A DNA stretch of 64,000 nucleotides from Asterias rubens (GCF_902459465.1 NC_047066.1:18231047-18295046); one strand, 5' to 3'; positions 10,530 to 24,800 are shown, counted from the stretch's first letter. Numbers and translations: made by a program. Notes: generated from the sequence alone by a model not told the origin.

Positions 10530-10913
10530 TTCGGGATGTCGACTTCCCGAGATAAATTATCACAGGAAGACGACATCCTAATTTTAGGATGTCGACTTCC
10601 CGAGATAAATTATCACAGCAAGACGACATCCTACTTTTGGGATATCGACATTCCGAGACAAATTATCACAGGAAGACGATATTCTTCTTTTAGAATGTCG
10701 ACTTCCCGAGATAAATTATCACAGGAAGATGACAACTGACGTTTAGGATGTCGACATACCGAGATAAATTATCACAGCAAGACGACATCCTACTTTTAGG
10801 ATGTCGACATCCCGAGATAAATTATCACAGGAAGACGACATCCTACTTTTAGGATGTCGACATTCCGAGATAAATTATCACAGGAAGACGACATTCTTCT
10901 TTAAGAATGTCGA
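10530..10913. repeat. 54-bp minisatellite, each unit a hairpin
   Basis: About seven units of GGATGTCGACTTCCCGAG, ATAAATTATCACAG and GAAGACGACATCC. The start (GGATGTCGACTTCC) and end (GGAAGACGACATCC) of a unit are near inverse complements, so each unit can fold alone. Confidence 0.92.
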
Positions 10914-10914
10914 C

Positions 10915-11450
10915 TGTTTGCAGTTATAAGACTCCTTGGGGATAGGAGAAAAATTTGGAAAAACCGTGACCTCAATTTGACCTCTACTTCCGGGTCAACC
11001 GGAAGTGGGACCATATCTCAAGAACTACTCAACCGATTTTCAATTTGTTTTCACTTACAGACTCCTTGACATTAATATTGACTGTGAAAATTCGTGACCC
11101 CATGTTGGCCTCTACGTCCGGGTGAACCGGAAGTGGGACCATACGCCAAGTACTATACAACCGATTTTCAATCCTGTTTGTTCAGTTTTGTCCTCCTAAG
11201 GCATTAAAAATAAACTTTGAAAATCCATGACCCCAAGTTGACCTCTACTTCCGGGTCAACCAGAAGTGGCACCATATCTCAAGAACTACACAACCGATTT
11301 TCTAACCTTTTTTTCAGTTACAGGCTCCTTGGGCGTAGAGATTAGCCTTAGGTTACCGTGACCCCATGAAGTGGCACCGTAACTCAAGACACTGTACAGT
11401 ATTTTTCAAACTTTTTTTTCAGTTATAGACTCCTTGGTAATGTTAACACA
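10915..11450. repeat. About 130-bp tandem repeat with ACTTCCGG-CCGGAAGT palindrome
   Basis: Roughly four diverged units: GACTCCTTGG, CCGTGACC, CTCTACTTCCGGGTCAACCG GAAGTGG, ACCATATCTCAAGAACTAC, CAACCGATTTTCAA. The last unit has lost the palindrome. Confidence 0.85.
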
Positions 11451-11694
11451 TAATCAAAGCAAAAGAACACGGAACAGCTTTGTGTTTGTTCACAAACACC
11501 TAATGTCTAGTTTCTCTTTATAACTTGTGTACGAAGGTGTCCATCAGTGCCTTTAAATACAGGCATGACCTAGTTTGCTTAGCCTATATATAACAGCGCT
11601 CCGAACATGAAGTAGGTATGGCAGGGATACATTTCACCCTTTAGTATTAATTCCTTTATTCTTAACGAACAACAGAATGTGTATTTTTTCTGTT

Positions 11695-11817
11695 AACTAT
11701 GTTTATATTTCTGTTGTAATTGTTGTTTGTTGTATTGTAAAGCGCTTAGAGATGTTTATTCATATTATGCGCTATATAAATGTAGTTTATTATTATTATT
11801 ATTATTATTATACACCA
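11695..11817 (+). mobile_element. LINE 3' tail with (TTA)n
   Basis: TGTAAAGCGCTTAGAGATG, then ATGCGCTATATAAATGTAG and a TTA microsatellite (about 11788-11811), the common 3' end of CR1-like LINEs. No reverse-transcriptase frame is preserved upstream. Confidence 0.6.
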
Positions 11818-11914
11818 GTAGAATTTATATTGTGTCTACAAAACGACACGTTATCTTAATAAACCTGTTGAAAGAGTTGCCAATAATGAAGTTATGTGAG
11901 TATAGTTAAAAATT

Positions 11915-12115
11915 CGGGAGGTAGTGCTTTCTGCTCTACCGGCCAGGCTTCGGATCGATGATACCCAAGCCTACATCCGTATGGACTGTAAAGGGGTTAA
12001 CCCTGTTTCAGCCCTAGGAGTAGGTGGCAACGGCCTCTGGAAAAATAATTGTTGCCCACTCCTTGAAGTGGCCTTCAGGCCTTGTGTGTCTGGCGACTTG
12101 CATAAAAAAGGCCTA
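11915..12115 (+). mobile_element. SINE body copy without tRNA head
   Basis: GGTAGTGCTTTCTGCTCTAC, CAGGCTTCGGATCGATGATA and AGTGGCCTTCAGGCCTTGTG match the body of the element at 21428-21815. The tRNA-like part is absent. Confidence 0.7.
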
Positions 12116-12322
12116 CTTTGTCCTTGTATAGTGAAATCCGGACAAACTCTTTGAAATATGACCCACTGTGTGAATAAAATCTCGCTAGGTCCAGGATACA
12201 ACAATATCCTATTATCAATAGTCATCGTTCTTCATAATTATTCTCACGCTTGAAAAGATGGCAAGTATGAAACTGATAGGCATGTTTGTTCGATAGATCA
12301 AACTGTCATCCGTAAAATCTAT

Positions 12323-12704
12323 TTAAGGCAGTGGACACTATTGGTAATTGTCAAAGACCAGTATTCTCACTTGGTGTATCTCAACATATGCATAAAGTAA
12401 CAAACCTGTAAAAATTTGAGCTCAATTGGTTGTCGAAGTTGATAGTGTAAAGCATTGTGAGAAATGGCTCCCTCTGAAGTGACTATAGTTTTCAAGAAAT
12501 AAGTAATTTTCAACGAATTTCGAGACCTCAGAATTAGATTTTGAGGTCTCGAAATCAAGCATCTGAAATCACAAAACTTCTAGTGACAAGGGTGTTTTTT
12601 ATTGCATAGTTATCTCGCAACTTCGATGACCAATTGAACTCAAATTTTCACAGGCTTGTTATTTTATGAATATGGTGGGGTACACCAAGTGTGAAGACGT
12701 GTCC
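12323..12704. mobile_element. TTAA-MITE family 1, internally rearranged
   Basis: Starts TTAAGGCAGTGGACACTATT in one orientation, but near 12440 switches to the arm in the opposite orientation (AAGCATTGTGAGAAATGGCT onward). Ends at CCAAGTGTGAAGACGTGTCC about 107 bp before the SLC6 start codon. Confidence 0.8.
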
Positions 12705-12811
12705 ATATGGGATACTTTGTACCTGTAAAGTCCCATCCAAACATATTTTTTGATATTACCCACTATGGTCCAGAATACCACAATCTCCTAGAACCAATTA
12801 TTTGCTTCAAG

Positions 12812-15800
12812 ATGTACTCTTCGCTGCAAACAACACAGGAAAAGGGCACAGCCGCGCTCCCTAATAACAACTTTGTGACAGAGACGACACCGGCCATACC
12901 TCTTAAGGAGAAAGATTTAAACAGTGATGCTGGCTCGGTTGATGTAAGGATTCCTGAGAGAGGAACATGGGGAGGACGTTTTGATTTCATCCTGTCTGTA
13001 ATGGGTTATTCAATTGGACTTGGGAATGTCTGGAGATTCCCATATTTATGCTACGAAAACGGTGGAGGTAAGACTATACATAACTGCTTATTTTATAACT
13101 ATCGTGTATTCTCTAGGGTCATGGGTTCGAAACCCACCTGAGTAATATGCCAGTGGTTTTGTTCACAGACGGGTAAGTACCGAGTATACAGTGCTAACTC
13201 ACATTGGTGTGTATGAGTAAAAACCAAAATGAATGTATTAATTGTGTAGTACTGATCAATAGAGAGGTTTCGCAGAGTCGCGAATACGAATACGCATACA
13301 GATATCGAACCGTACGCGTTCGCGTCAAGTGAGCTGTGTAGTTTTGTTTCGCAAAATTCTAACGAATTCCCTCAACTTGAGGCTCAAGAGGGCGCTATTA
13401 ACCAAGTGGCTGCACCCATGGACAATCGCCATTTCTCTTTTTCTGAAGCATGGCGGTTAACAAATGTCCATATACATCCATGTATGATACCTCTAATAGA
13501 CATGGTGAAAACCTGGTACGATAAAAAATAATAATCCGCTACAAAAACATGAACAAAATATACTCGTTGTTTACTTACGTGTATGGCGACAGATTCCCGT
13601 TTTGAGCGACTATTCTAACTTGTGTACAACGGTTATACGTCACATGGACCTCAAAAAGTGATGACGTATCCGTTCACGTAGAGTATTGGTGACTCTGCGA
13701 AACCTCTCTAATGTCAATTATTGTGAACTATCAAAGTTTACTTTAATTCACTATGCACTGTGTATTACTTTGAACATAATGCATTGCCAACTTTGTCTTG
13801 AAATGTGAAATGTAAGAACAGCAATGAAATAAATGTATGACGATGATGAAGATGATTTAAGATAAGAACTTTATTATCCCACACTGGGGAAACTAAAACT
13901 GGCCTTGGTCCAAACAGTACAGACAAAAACACTCTAGAACAACAAACAGACAGATGGATTAAAACTGATTCAATTATTTATTTTTTACAAGGTAATTAAA
14001 AATACTATCAAGATTTGTCTTTTAAACTGACAACTCGGAAAAGCACAGTACTTAAAATTATAAGTGAGATATGTACAAAAGACTGAATAACCCTCTTGCT
14101 TTTTTTATATGCTTTCTCATGTTCTCTCTTAAATGTAAAAGAGTGAACATTTCACGCTCTTGCTCGAGAGGTGTCAGTTTCGCGCTTTTGAGAGTGAAAG
14201 TCAATCTGCGTCACTCACTTTGGGTGAAACTGTAACGAACTTCACTCTAAATCGAGTTAAATGTACCCGTCTTTCACTCTAAAAAGAGTATACTCTCTGC
14301 CAGATTGGTATGGCGGACAAAGCTAGTGGTTTTTCACTAACATTAAAAGGAACACGTTGCCTTGGATCGGTCGAGTTTGTCTTTGAAAAGCGTTTGTAAC
14401 CGTTTGTTATAAAATGCTTAATGGTTGGAAAGATGTTTTAAAAGTAGAATACAATTATCCACACACATTTGCCTCGAAATTGCGTGGGTTTCCTTTTACT
14501 TTGCGAACTAACACGGTCGGCCAGTTATGGGAGTCAAAATTTTGACTCTCATAACCGGCTGACCGTGTCTGTCGACGAGGTAAAAGGAAAACCACGCAAT
14601 TTCGAGTGATACTTGTGTGGATCACTATATTCTACTTTTATAATATCTTTCTAACATATGCATTTTATAACAAACGGTTACAAACGCTTTTCAAAGACCA
14701 ACTCGACCGATCCAAGGCAACGTGTTCCTTTAAGAGAGTTGATTTGGTAAATTGTTTATCACACACAGCTTTGCTTCATCAAGTATCAGAACTATTTGTG
14801 TAAGGGAGTTTAAACCTAAATAACCTGTTGTGGTTTTCTGTCCAACTAGAAGGTTCACAGTATTCCAGACCATGTTTTAATCACTTGACAATGTTGGGTG
14901 AAATGGAGTGTAAAATACCTAAATCTTTCATAGCTGTCGTGGTTTTCTGTCCAACTAGACCCCAACAGTAAGACAGGGGTCCAGGCATTTATTAATCACT
15001 TAATTTTATTTAAATTGTTCTACAAGGTGCGTTTCTGATTCCTTATTTCATCATGATCGGACTGGTTGCATTACCGATCATATTCCTCGAGCTATGTCTT
15101 GGTCAGTTTTCCAGTCTTGGATGCATCAGTGTGTGGAACTACTGCAAATTATTTAAAGGTATTACAGTCTCTCTACAGTAAAACTAGCCATGGTTACTTG
15201 TTCTATATTATTGTCGTCCTTTTCAACTAATCAGTGTTAACAGTGGCGTCACCAGAGGGTTGATGGGAGAGGGCAGTGCTCCCCCTTAGAACCCTTCGCC
15301 CCGTCCCCTCTTGCCCCCAAATGAAATTTACCAAATGACTATAATTATAAGCTTGATACACAGCCCTATCACCCCCACCCCCCCCCCCCCAAAAAAAGGA
15401 ACATAACACAGTTGGTTTTTGCTAACAAAGCAGCGCACTTTATGTAATCCACCGATACATAAACTGAGATTGATCGGCAATCTCGGTCACGAGGAAATAG
15501 TGAAAAACCGGTTACGCATTTTGCATTAAATCGGTTTAACTCTATTTTTCTTCCCACAAAATATGACATTTCAGACATAAATACTTCAAGGGATGTTTTC
15601 TACTATCATCATCATTAGACCGTGTAAGTTTTATGTAAATATGTGATCTTAGACGATTTTTTTTCTCTCATTTAATGTTCCTTAACACTATAGCAGAAAG
15701 ACACTATTAATGTTTATCAACATACAAATTCATTTTACCTTGCCCCCTTTTCACAATCCCTCCGCCCATGCCTGTTTCTAACTTTCTTCATTCTATCTTA

Positions 15801-18800
15801 GATACTTTTACTGTTCCATTGTTTTTGTCTTCATGCTGCAGGAGCTGGGTTTGCCATGGCTTTTTTATCAGCAGGATTCTGCCTTTACTACAACCTCGTC
15901 CTTGCATATTGCATTTATTACATGGTTGTATCCCTCTTCAACCCTCAACCCTGGGTTGGTTGTGACCACGAATGGAACACAGACAACTGCTATGATTCGA
16001 AGTCGTATGGACAGCTTCAAAATGAGACTTCAAATACCCCTTTATACTCAACGAATGAGACATCGCCAACACTATCTACTTTGGCAAACTTCACAACTGC
16101 AGGTAATTATACAGAGAAGCGTGTACGAGCTACAGAAGAATATTGGAAGTAAAACATTACTTTTATTTGAAAACTTTTTAAATAAAAACAACTAAAAAGG
16201 CAGGGTATACTTTTGGTACAGGCAATTGTCAAAGACCAGTACCCTCACTTGGTTTTTATTATCCAACCTTAAAGGCACTGGACACCTTTGGTAATTATTG
16301 TCAAACTCACTTGGTGTATCCCAACACAATGCATAAAAATAACAAATCTGTTAAAGTTTGGGCCAGATTGGTCATCCAACTTGCAATTACATATAGATGG
16401 AGGGGGGGGGGGGGGTACCACAAGCCTTATTGCAAAGAATGTGTGCTTCCTTTTGCCTGAGAAAGGCTTGCAATGTGATGCCTAAAGTCTTTGTCAAGTT
16501 GAAATATTGGTGAAAAAGTATCCGTTTCTTTAAAACTTCTACTCTAAATATTGGTGAAAAAGTATCCGTTTCTTTAAAACTTCTATTTTTCATAGGGTGT
16601 CGTTTCTATAAAAGTGTTTTAGTATCAAAAGAACTCCAGTGCCACAGACATTTCAGATTTGTAATAGTGTTTATAGTTACCAACAGTCATGGTAACCTGG
16701 GATACGAGGTAGTAATCGGTGTTGGATAAGTACTTACTCTCGTTGACCCTTTGTTGTGGTTAAAGCCAGTGAACACTATTGGTAATTGTCAAAGACCAGT
16801 CTTCTCACTTCAGAGGGAGCCGTTTCTCACAATGTTTTATACCATCAACCTCTCCCCATAAGAAAGGTTTTATGGTGATAACTTGTTTGAGTAATTACCA
16901 ATAGTGTCAACTGCCTTTAACTACGAACAGAAATGTGGAGTATCGGGTGCCAGTGCTCTGTACCAAGTAGGTTTTCATGATAATTATTCTTTGGAGTAAT
17001 TACACAAAGGTATATCCTCTCGAACTAATGTGTAAAAGTTTAAGGGTGTGACTTAAATGTCTTCATTATAGAAACATGTCAAAAGGTGGCCCTTTTAATA
17101 ATTCAGAAATGTGCACACAGTCGTCGCATAGCCCACACTGAAGGGTATGATGACAAGTAAATAACTAATAATAACTGGGGAAATAACTGATAATAACTGG
17201 GGAAAGTAACAATTTTCTTTCCGTCATTGATTGAGTATAATGTTGAAGGTACTATTAACACAATCAAACATTAAAGGAATATTACAGAATTTGTAGAAAC
17301 AAAAATCGAAAAGATCACAGTTACATAAAACTTACACGGTTAAAGACCTGCTTGAGCGAAAATGTCAAGTCGTGAACTTTGCTGAATTCCACTTAAAATG
17401 TTTTCGATGAATAAGGAAATCGAGTCACATGATTATAAATAGGTTTCAATTGTGTAAAAAAACAGTCATTTTGTATGCCCTTGTCCAGAGCTTTTCTGCG
17501 AGATTTGCGAAAAGCCCCGTTACGTAATCACTCTCAAAACGTCATAAGTAGATAAAGCCGCTTTGTTGCAGCGTGGATGTATAACAAAGCAAACTCCCAC
17601 AAATGACGTCAGCGGCATTGTCCTTTGACGCCCGCTCTCAACGGCAGAAGTGTTTTTAGTTTTTCCAAAAACTTTTAGGTAGGGGCCTGATTTTTTACTC
17701 GATAATTACGAAAAATTCAGAAGTGTACACATATCAAAATTACATTAAAATGGTGAACAAGTGCATTATAAACAAGTAAAAATACCATTTCTGTTGAAAA
17801 CATTCCGCTCAGGTAGCTGTTTAAATGATGACGATAGTAGAAAACATCCCTTGAAATATTTCTGTCTGAAATGTCATGTTTGATAAGAAATAAATAACAC
17901 TAATTTCCAGTTTGGAGTTTATCGCTCAGCGAGCGTTTTATTCATTTTTTGTTAACTGATGTCATTAAAACTGTGTATTCGGCTTTTCACTATTCGCTTG
18001 TGACCCAGATGGCCGATCGATCTCAACAGGTTTTTCAGTTTATGTTTATGGTGGATTACATAAAGTGCTTACACTGCTTGCAAATGTTTTGTTAGCAAAA
18101 AACAATGCTGTAATATCCCTTTAAACGAAAATAACTGTATGTTCTGGTGAGCCAACCTTTAATTTTTTAAAAAATATTCTACAGGTTCCATGTGTTGGAT
18201 TTATCTGATGGTTTGCATTCCCTTGGATCTATTCGTTGGCAACTATTATTGGCCTTTACAGCTGCTTGGGTCATTGTCTACATATGCATCTCTAAAGGAA
18301 TCAAATCGTCTGGTAAAGTAAGTAAAAGGGGTCTTGCCAAAAAAAGTCCAGAACCCGCCCCACAAAGAGCTATAATTGACTTTAAATCAAACTTAATGCT
18401 AGACAAAGTGCGCTGTCGAAATCATCAGAGAGGCTGTGTTTTGGGTTCAAGAGATACTATTATTTTGACAGCAATGTGGTCTGAAATAAATAAAATACAA
18501 CATTTTTCTCCAAACAGGCGGTGTACTTTACAGCCACCTTTCCTTATGTTTTACTCGTCGTTCTATTTATTCGCGGGGTGACACTGGAAGGGTCTCTTCA
18601 AGGAATCTTGTTCTTCATCAGACCGGATTTCAAAGCTCTCGGTCAAGCAAAGGTAGGGACGAACAATTGATGTGTTGATTCTTTGTCTCAAGAGACTTGG
18701 TCTGAGTATGCCCAAATCTCTCCCTCTCTCTTAAGTCCACTAGGGTGTCCACCGTCCCGTGGTAGTTCGAGAAACAAACCCTCTCCAAGCCTCCCTGTTC

Positions 18801-21800
18801 AGCGCTTTTGTTGTTGGCTCACGCATTACGTCTGTTCAGTTCCCAAATGTTGTCAGTCCATCTGGCTTTCAGTCTTCCTCTCCATGGCGACCAGCAACAC
18901 GTCCTTCTACGCACTGCTTCTCAAGATTTTCCCATCTCCTTGTAATATGTGCCCAAAAATACTCAAGCTTCTTCATTTTATGTTAACTAAACTTTCTAGG
19001 TTGTGAACTTTCTCCAACACTTTCTATTGTCTTGCTATTTGATGTTAAGCATTCGCCTCCACCACAAAAGCTCAAAACTTGTCACCCCTGTTTTCTCGTC
19101 CTGTTTTCTCATCCTTCCCAAATAAAGTAACTCCTTGTCATCATTCCGTTTAGGTGTGGCTGGCAGCAGCCAATCAGGTGTTTCTTTCCTTCAGCCCAGG
19201 ATGGGGAGGCATGCAAACACTGGCCAGCTATAATAAATTCAACAACAACTGTTACAGGTAAATTCATCCAAAGAAAAGCTCAAAATTATCTTTCCTAATA
19301 GCAATCTTGTGATTAGCGACGACGACGACGACAAAAACAACCACAACGACAACAACAACAACGATTTCGACTGTGGCAGCAACAGCGACATCGACAGCAA
19401 CAGCGACATCGTCACTGTGACACGGTGACTGTGTGACAATGTGAAAATGTGACACTGCGACACTCACTGTGACACTGGGATCGACAGTGACAGTGACAGT
19501 GACAACACTGAACTTGCTCCCTATTTCCTTTAACTGAAGTGATTAATTTGCGCATGACTAATATGCTAATTTGTTTCTTTTTGTCCAGGGTTTAAAAAAA
19601 CAACATAAGTTTTACTTCAATATGAATGTGTTCATTGAATTCCTCTTCATGTACTTTCAGGGATGCTTTCATGTTCTGCATCTCATGCGCCTGTACCAGT
19701 ATATTCTCTGGTTTTGTCATGTTCTCGATTGTTGGTTTCATGGCACATGATTCTAATACAACGGTTGAAAAGGTAGTTGATGCTGGTAAGTATTTACCTG
19801 GTTTATGGTGTGCATAAGAAACAATCAGGGCAAAGAAACTTCTGGAAGTTTAAAGGAAGGGTGTACCGTACCTTTGGTAACTACTCCAAAATTCATCTTC
19901 CTCCTCATAGCCGTCCTCCCGAGGCAGATCCCGGAAACGGCTTCCCAACTATGAGTCTCCATAGGTCTCTGTTCCTTGCTAGATGTCCTGCTGCTGCCAC
20001 AGATGGCATGTCAGCCTCTTCGCAGAAGTTCTTGATCCCTTCCAGCCACCCTTTTCCCGGTCTACCTCTGGGTTTGCTACCTGCATTGAGACCTTCTAAG
20101 AGAAGTTAAGGATATTGGTCCCTGTCCACTCTGTTCACATGCCCAAAACACTTGAGTTTTATTTTCCTAATTGTGGTTGGAAGATCTTTGACCTAGTGAA
20201 GCAGTTACGTGCTCTTGTGTTGCGCAGGCTGTCCTGTGGTGACCCCCAACATCTGTCTCAAGCAGGCCATCTGGAATACCCTTAATATCTGTTCATCCGC
20301 TTTCTTTAGTGTCCAAAAATTAATGACCATTAATACTTGTTTGATTCAGAAGCATTATCAATTGTTTTCATATCTTAAGTTACTATGTTTAAAGGCAGTG
20401 GACACTATTGGTAATTGTCAAAATCCAGTCTTCTCACTTGGTCTTCTCATCACCATGTACATAAAATAACAAACCTGTGAAAATTTTAGCTAGATTGGTC
20501 GACGGAGTTGCGAGATAACTATGAAAGAAAAAAAACACCCTTGTCACACGAAGTTTTGTACTTTCAGATGCTTGATTTCGAGACCTCAAGTTCTATTCTT
20601 GAGGTCTCGAAATCAAATTCGTGGAAAACTACTCCTTTCTCGAAAACTACATCACTTCAGAGGGAGCCGTTTCTCACAAGGTTTTATACTATCAACCTCT
20701 CCCTATTACTAGTTACCAATTAAGGTTTTATTATAATAATTATTTTGAGTAATTACCAATAGTGTCCACTGCCTTTAACTGCGTATTACTAACAATTTGA
20801 ATCTAATTGACAAACTCTGTTCTGAAATGTGAAATGTTAGTGCAGCAATAAAATACGTGAATGAATGAATGAATACCCTCCGGGAAATATTGCCTCCAGC
20901 GATGCCATAACTGTTTTGTTTTTCATTGAAGGTTACGGCTTGGCATTTGTTGTGTTTCCTGAAGCAGTGAGTCGAATGTGGCTCCCCCAGTTGTGGTCTT
21001 TCCTATTTTTCTTAATGCTCATTATTCTTGGACTTGACAGTCAGGTAATATAACAGAATTAAAAGTCTACCTTAAATATTCAGTTAGTTAACCTATCTTA
21101 AATTCCCAAGTTAGTACACCACTACGCCCACGCCACCAACCCCAGCCAGACTTAATTTTCCTAAAATAAAAAAGTTGTATCCAATGAGGTGCATTGTGTG
21201 TGCAATGTTTTCTGGGTTGGAGGCCTAGAGAGCTATAGAGGGCTAGAGTCCCCTCGATTAACTAAACAAGCGAAAGTGATAGTCCCGGTCGATTTTCATA
21301 CCTTCCATCTAGGTATAGTAGGTTAAAGTTCATTTCAGAATAAACTAAGAAGTTTTCCGAATTCAGAAAAGTCGACTCCGCGGCAGTACAATTTTAAGCA
21401 AGACAAGATCGCAAGAACATACACTCATGACATGGCCTAGCGGTTTAGAGCACCGGATTGAAGCTCTGGTGTTTGATCAGAGAGTGTGGGTTTGATCAGC
21501 AGAATGTGCAGGTCCGAGTCCCGGTCGTGACACATGGTCCTTAATAAGCAAGACACTTAATTGATTGCTTCGTTGTTGGGGAGGTGGTGCTTTCTGCTCT
21601 ACCAGCCAGGCTTCTGATGGATGATACCCAAGCCTTCATGCGTATGGACTGCAAAGGAGGTAACCCATAGAGCAACTATTATATAGCTCTACGGGGGTAA
21701 CCCTGTTTCAGCCCCAGGAGTAGTTGGTATTAACGGCCCTTGGAAAAAATAGTTGTAGCCTACAACTTGAAGTGGCCTTCAGGCCTTGTGTGTCTGGCGA

Positions 21801-24800
21801 CTTTAAATAAACAAGAAAGGAAAAAAATGCAAATATACACGGTGAGATCCGCGAACCAGAAATATGCCTAGAATTTGTCAAAGTTCATTTTTCCTTCAAG
21901 AAGATTGAAAAAGAAATGTTATAACAAAATCAGTAACTCGTTGTTGAACTCAATATTATGTTCCTTTTCAGTTTGTTTGCTTGGAGACGTTAATCACAGC
22001 ACTAACAGACGAGTTGGCAGCAATTTGGCCCCAGTCGAGACGCTGGAAATGGCTGATAATCCTAGGAACGTGCTGCACAATGTTTCTCGTTGGTTTACCT
22101 CTTGTTACTCAAGTAAGGAAAGCGTGGCCTGTCTAAGTTATTTAACAACCACTGACTCATCAGTTCATATCAGTGACCAGGGGCCAATTTCATAGAGCTG
22201 CTTAAGCAAAAAATTTGCTTAAGCACGAAAATAGCTGGCTTATTTTACACATGTTACTGGCCAAAATTTCATGCCATGTACATTGCTTTAGACTGGTATT
22301 TAGCTGTTGTTTACTTAGCATAACAACTGAGTGGGGTCTTGGTCGATAATCTGGTTTTACTAAGCAAGGAATTTTTTGCTTAAGCAGAATTTTGTGCTTA
22401 AGCAGCTCTATGAAATTGGGCCCTGAAGACCTCACGGTGTTTAAAGCCATTGGATACTTTCGGTACAGAACAAAAAAATCACAGATTTACAAACAACTTA
22501 CAGGGTTAACAGAAGGTAATGGAGAAAGACTTCTCTTGAAATATTATTTCATGAAATGCTTTACTTTTTGAGAAAACATTAAAACAATTATCGATTCTCG
22601 ATATCGAGAATTACGGATTTATTTTAAACACATGTCATGACACGGCGAAACGTGCGGAAACAAGGGTGGGTTTTCCCGTTATTTTCTCCCAACTCCGATG
22701 ACAGATTGAGCCTTAATTTTCACAGGTTTGTTATTTTATATATAAGTTGTGATACACGAAGTGTGGGCCTTGGGCAATACTGTTTACCGAAAGTGTCCAA
22801 TGGCTTTAACAAACCAATGACTCATCAGTTCATATCAGTGATCTGAAGACCACGCGGTATTTTATTGACAATGCTAATGGGTTTGGTTTTGGCTGAACAA
22901 TGTTTAGCTTGAGTGCGGACTGAAGATGAAAAAGACGAAAAAATACCTAGTTCTTCAAGGCATGGACACTACTTGTAATCACTGTAAGCTGAAGTAACAC
23001 AGTTTTTGAGACAGAAGTAATTTTCCACTGATATATTTGAATTTGATTTCGACTTATCAGAATTTGATTTTGAGGTCTCGAAATCAAGAATCTGAAAGCG
23101 TATCCACAACTTCGTGTGACAAGGGTGTTTTTTCTTCGATTATTATCTCGCAACTTCGATCGACGACCAATTGAGTTCAAATTTTCACAGGTTTGTTATT
23201 GTATGCGTATGTTGAGATAAACCAAGTGAGAAGACTGTTCTTTGACAATTACCAATTGTGTCCAGGTCTTTAACACTGTTTGATAACAGCTTTTCCTTGT
23301 CAATACTTGTTTCTGGGTAGGGTGGTATTTACGTCATGTCTCTTCTTGATTGGTATCTGTGTGGCTTCTCACCAATGGTGACAACAATGACGGAAACTCT
23401 GGTGGTATCCTACATTTATGGTAAGTAAAACAATTTTTATGTAGTTTTCTCATCATCAAAAGAGCCACTCAAATACTATGAATATGAACTTTGAAACTGT
23501 GCATGGTGGAAATACGACATAGTAATGTGTACGGTCACACCATGTTAACCGTGGGTTTCAACTCGACGAGTTCGGAAATTGCCAGAAAACTTTGCTCAAA
23601 TCTAGTTTCGTGAAAAGCGATCGTTTGCCATTTAGTAAAAGAATTGTTCGTGGCTCGGTATCGACTCAGCGTCAAAGACCATAGTTAATCAAGGGTGGCT
23701 CGCGAAGTATGCCTAACAGAAAATAGTTAAATGGGGCGTTCTTGCGCACTCGTCTCGTGTGACGTGAAAAGACATTGCGGTATTTAGCGAAACGTCTCCA
23801 AACCATAGGTTTGAGGAATTTAAACTATGGTAGATCATGAAAAGGGAGTATTAAACAACTAAAAACAAATTATCAACAATCGACTCTGACACTCTGGTCG
23901 TCTTCTAGGAACACAAAACTGAAGTTTACCTGTCTCTGCTGTCGGCAACATTACTGAGGAAGGGATTCGGTCATTTAAATGCCGTGTGCATGGACACCTC
24001 CTTCTTACATAATTCAGTGTTTCTTTGATACCATATATCTTTGTTTTTCTGTTATTCTTTTCTGGTAAATCTGAGCTGCAGTGTACCATTTGATTAGCCC
24101 ATCAGAGTTCTTCTTTTAAGATCCTTCAGTCTGATTCAAATTTCATTCTGCAATGTCTGTTGGGCTATTGTTCATATTTGCTCCTTATATAAAAAAAATT
24201 AAAAATACAATGATCTTTGCTTACAGGAGTAAACCGTATTTCCAGAGATATCCACTCAATGCTTAACTTCACTCCTGCCCTCTATTGGCGACTCTGTTGG
24301 ATGTTCTTTTGCCCACTCTTGCTACTGGTAAGTATTAAAAAAACTAATTTCTGTATTGGTGATTTATTCATCTTGATTAATTTACCCACGACTATCCCTT
24401 ACTATTCACAAACAAGTTAAATAATATCCACAGGTTTCAGGAAAGTACTGTAGGGTATACAGTGCTTACACACATCGTTGTATAGGATCCCCAATGCAAA
24501 CTTAACATCTCAATTCAATTCAAACTATAATAATCCTTAACAGGCAATTACAATCTATCGAATATTTATCAAATATTATATATTAATAAAGTTGTATGGG
24601 TCAAAACAAAAAACTATATTATGTTTGCTGAATGTGTATTAAAACATGTTTGATAAACTTTTTCAAACAAGTCAGTCCAACCGTGCAGGTATACAGAAAT
24701 AACCTCCATTGTCCATACTTGTGGACAATATACATTTCACAATCCTATTTCATGCACGTATTTCTATTTTTTTTTTACTTTCTCCAGGGTATCGTCATCT

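Noticed and set aside
23935-24010. Short frame [20 protein letters not shown] resembling a LINE tail
   Set aside because: Too short and without the other LINE motifs to call.
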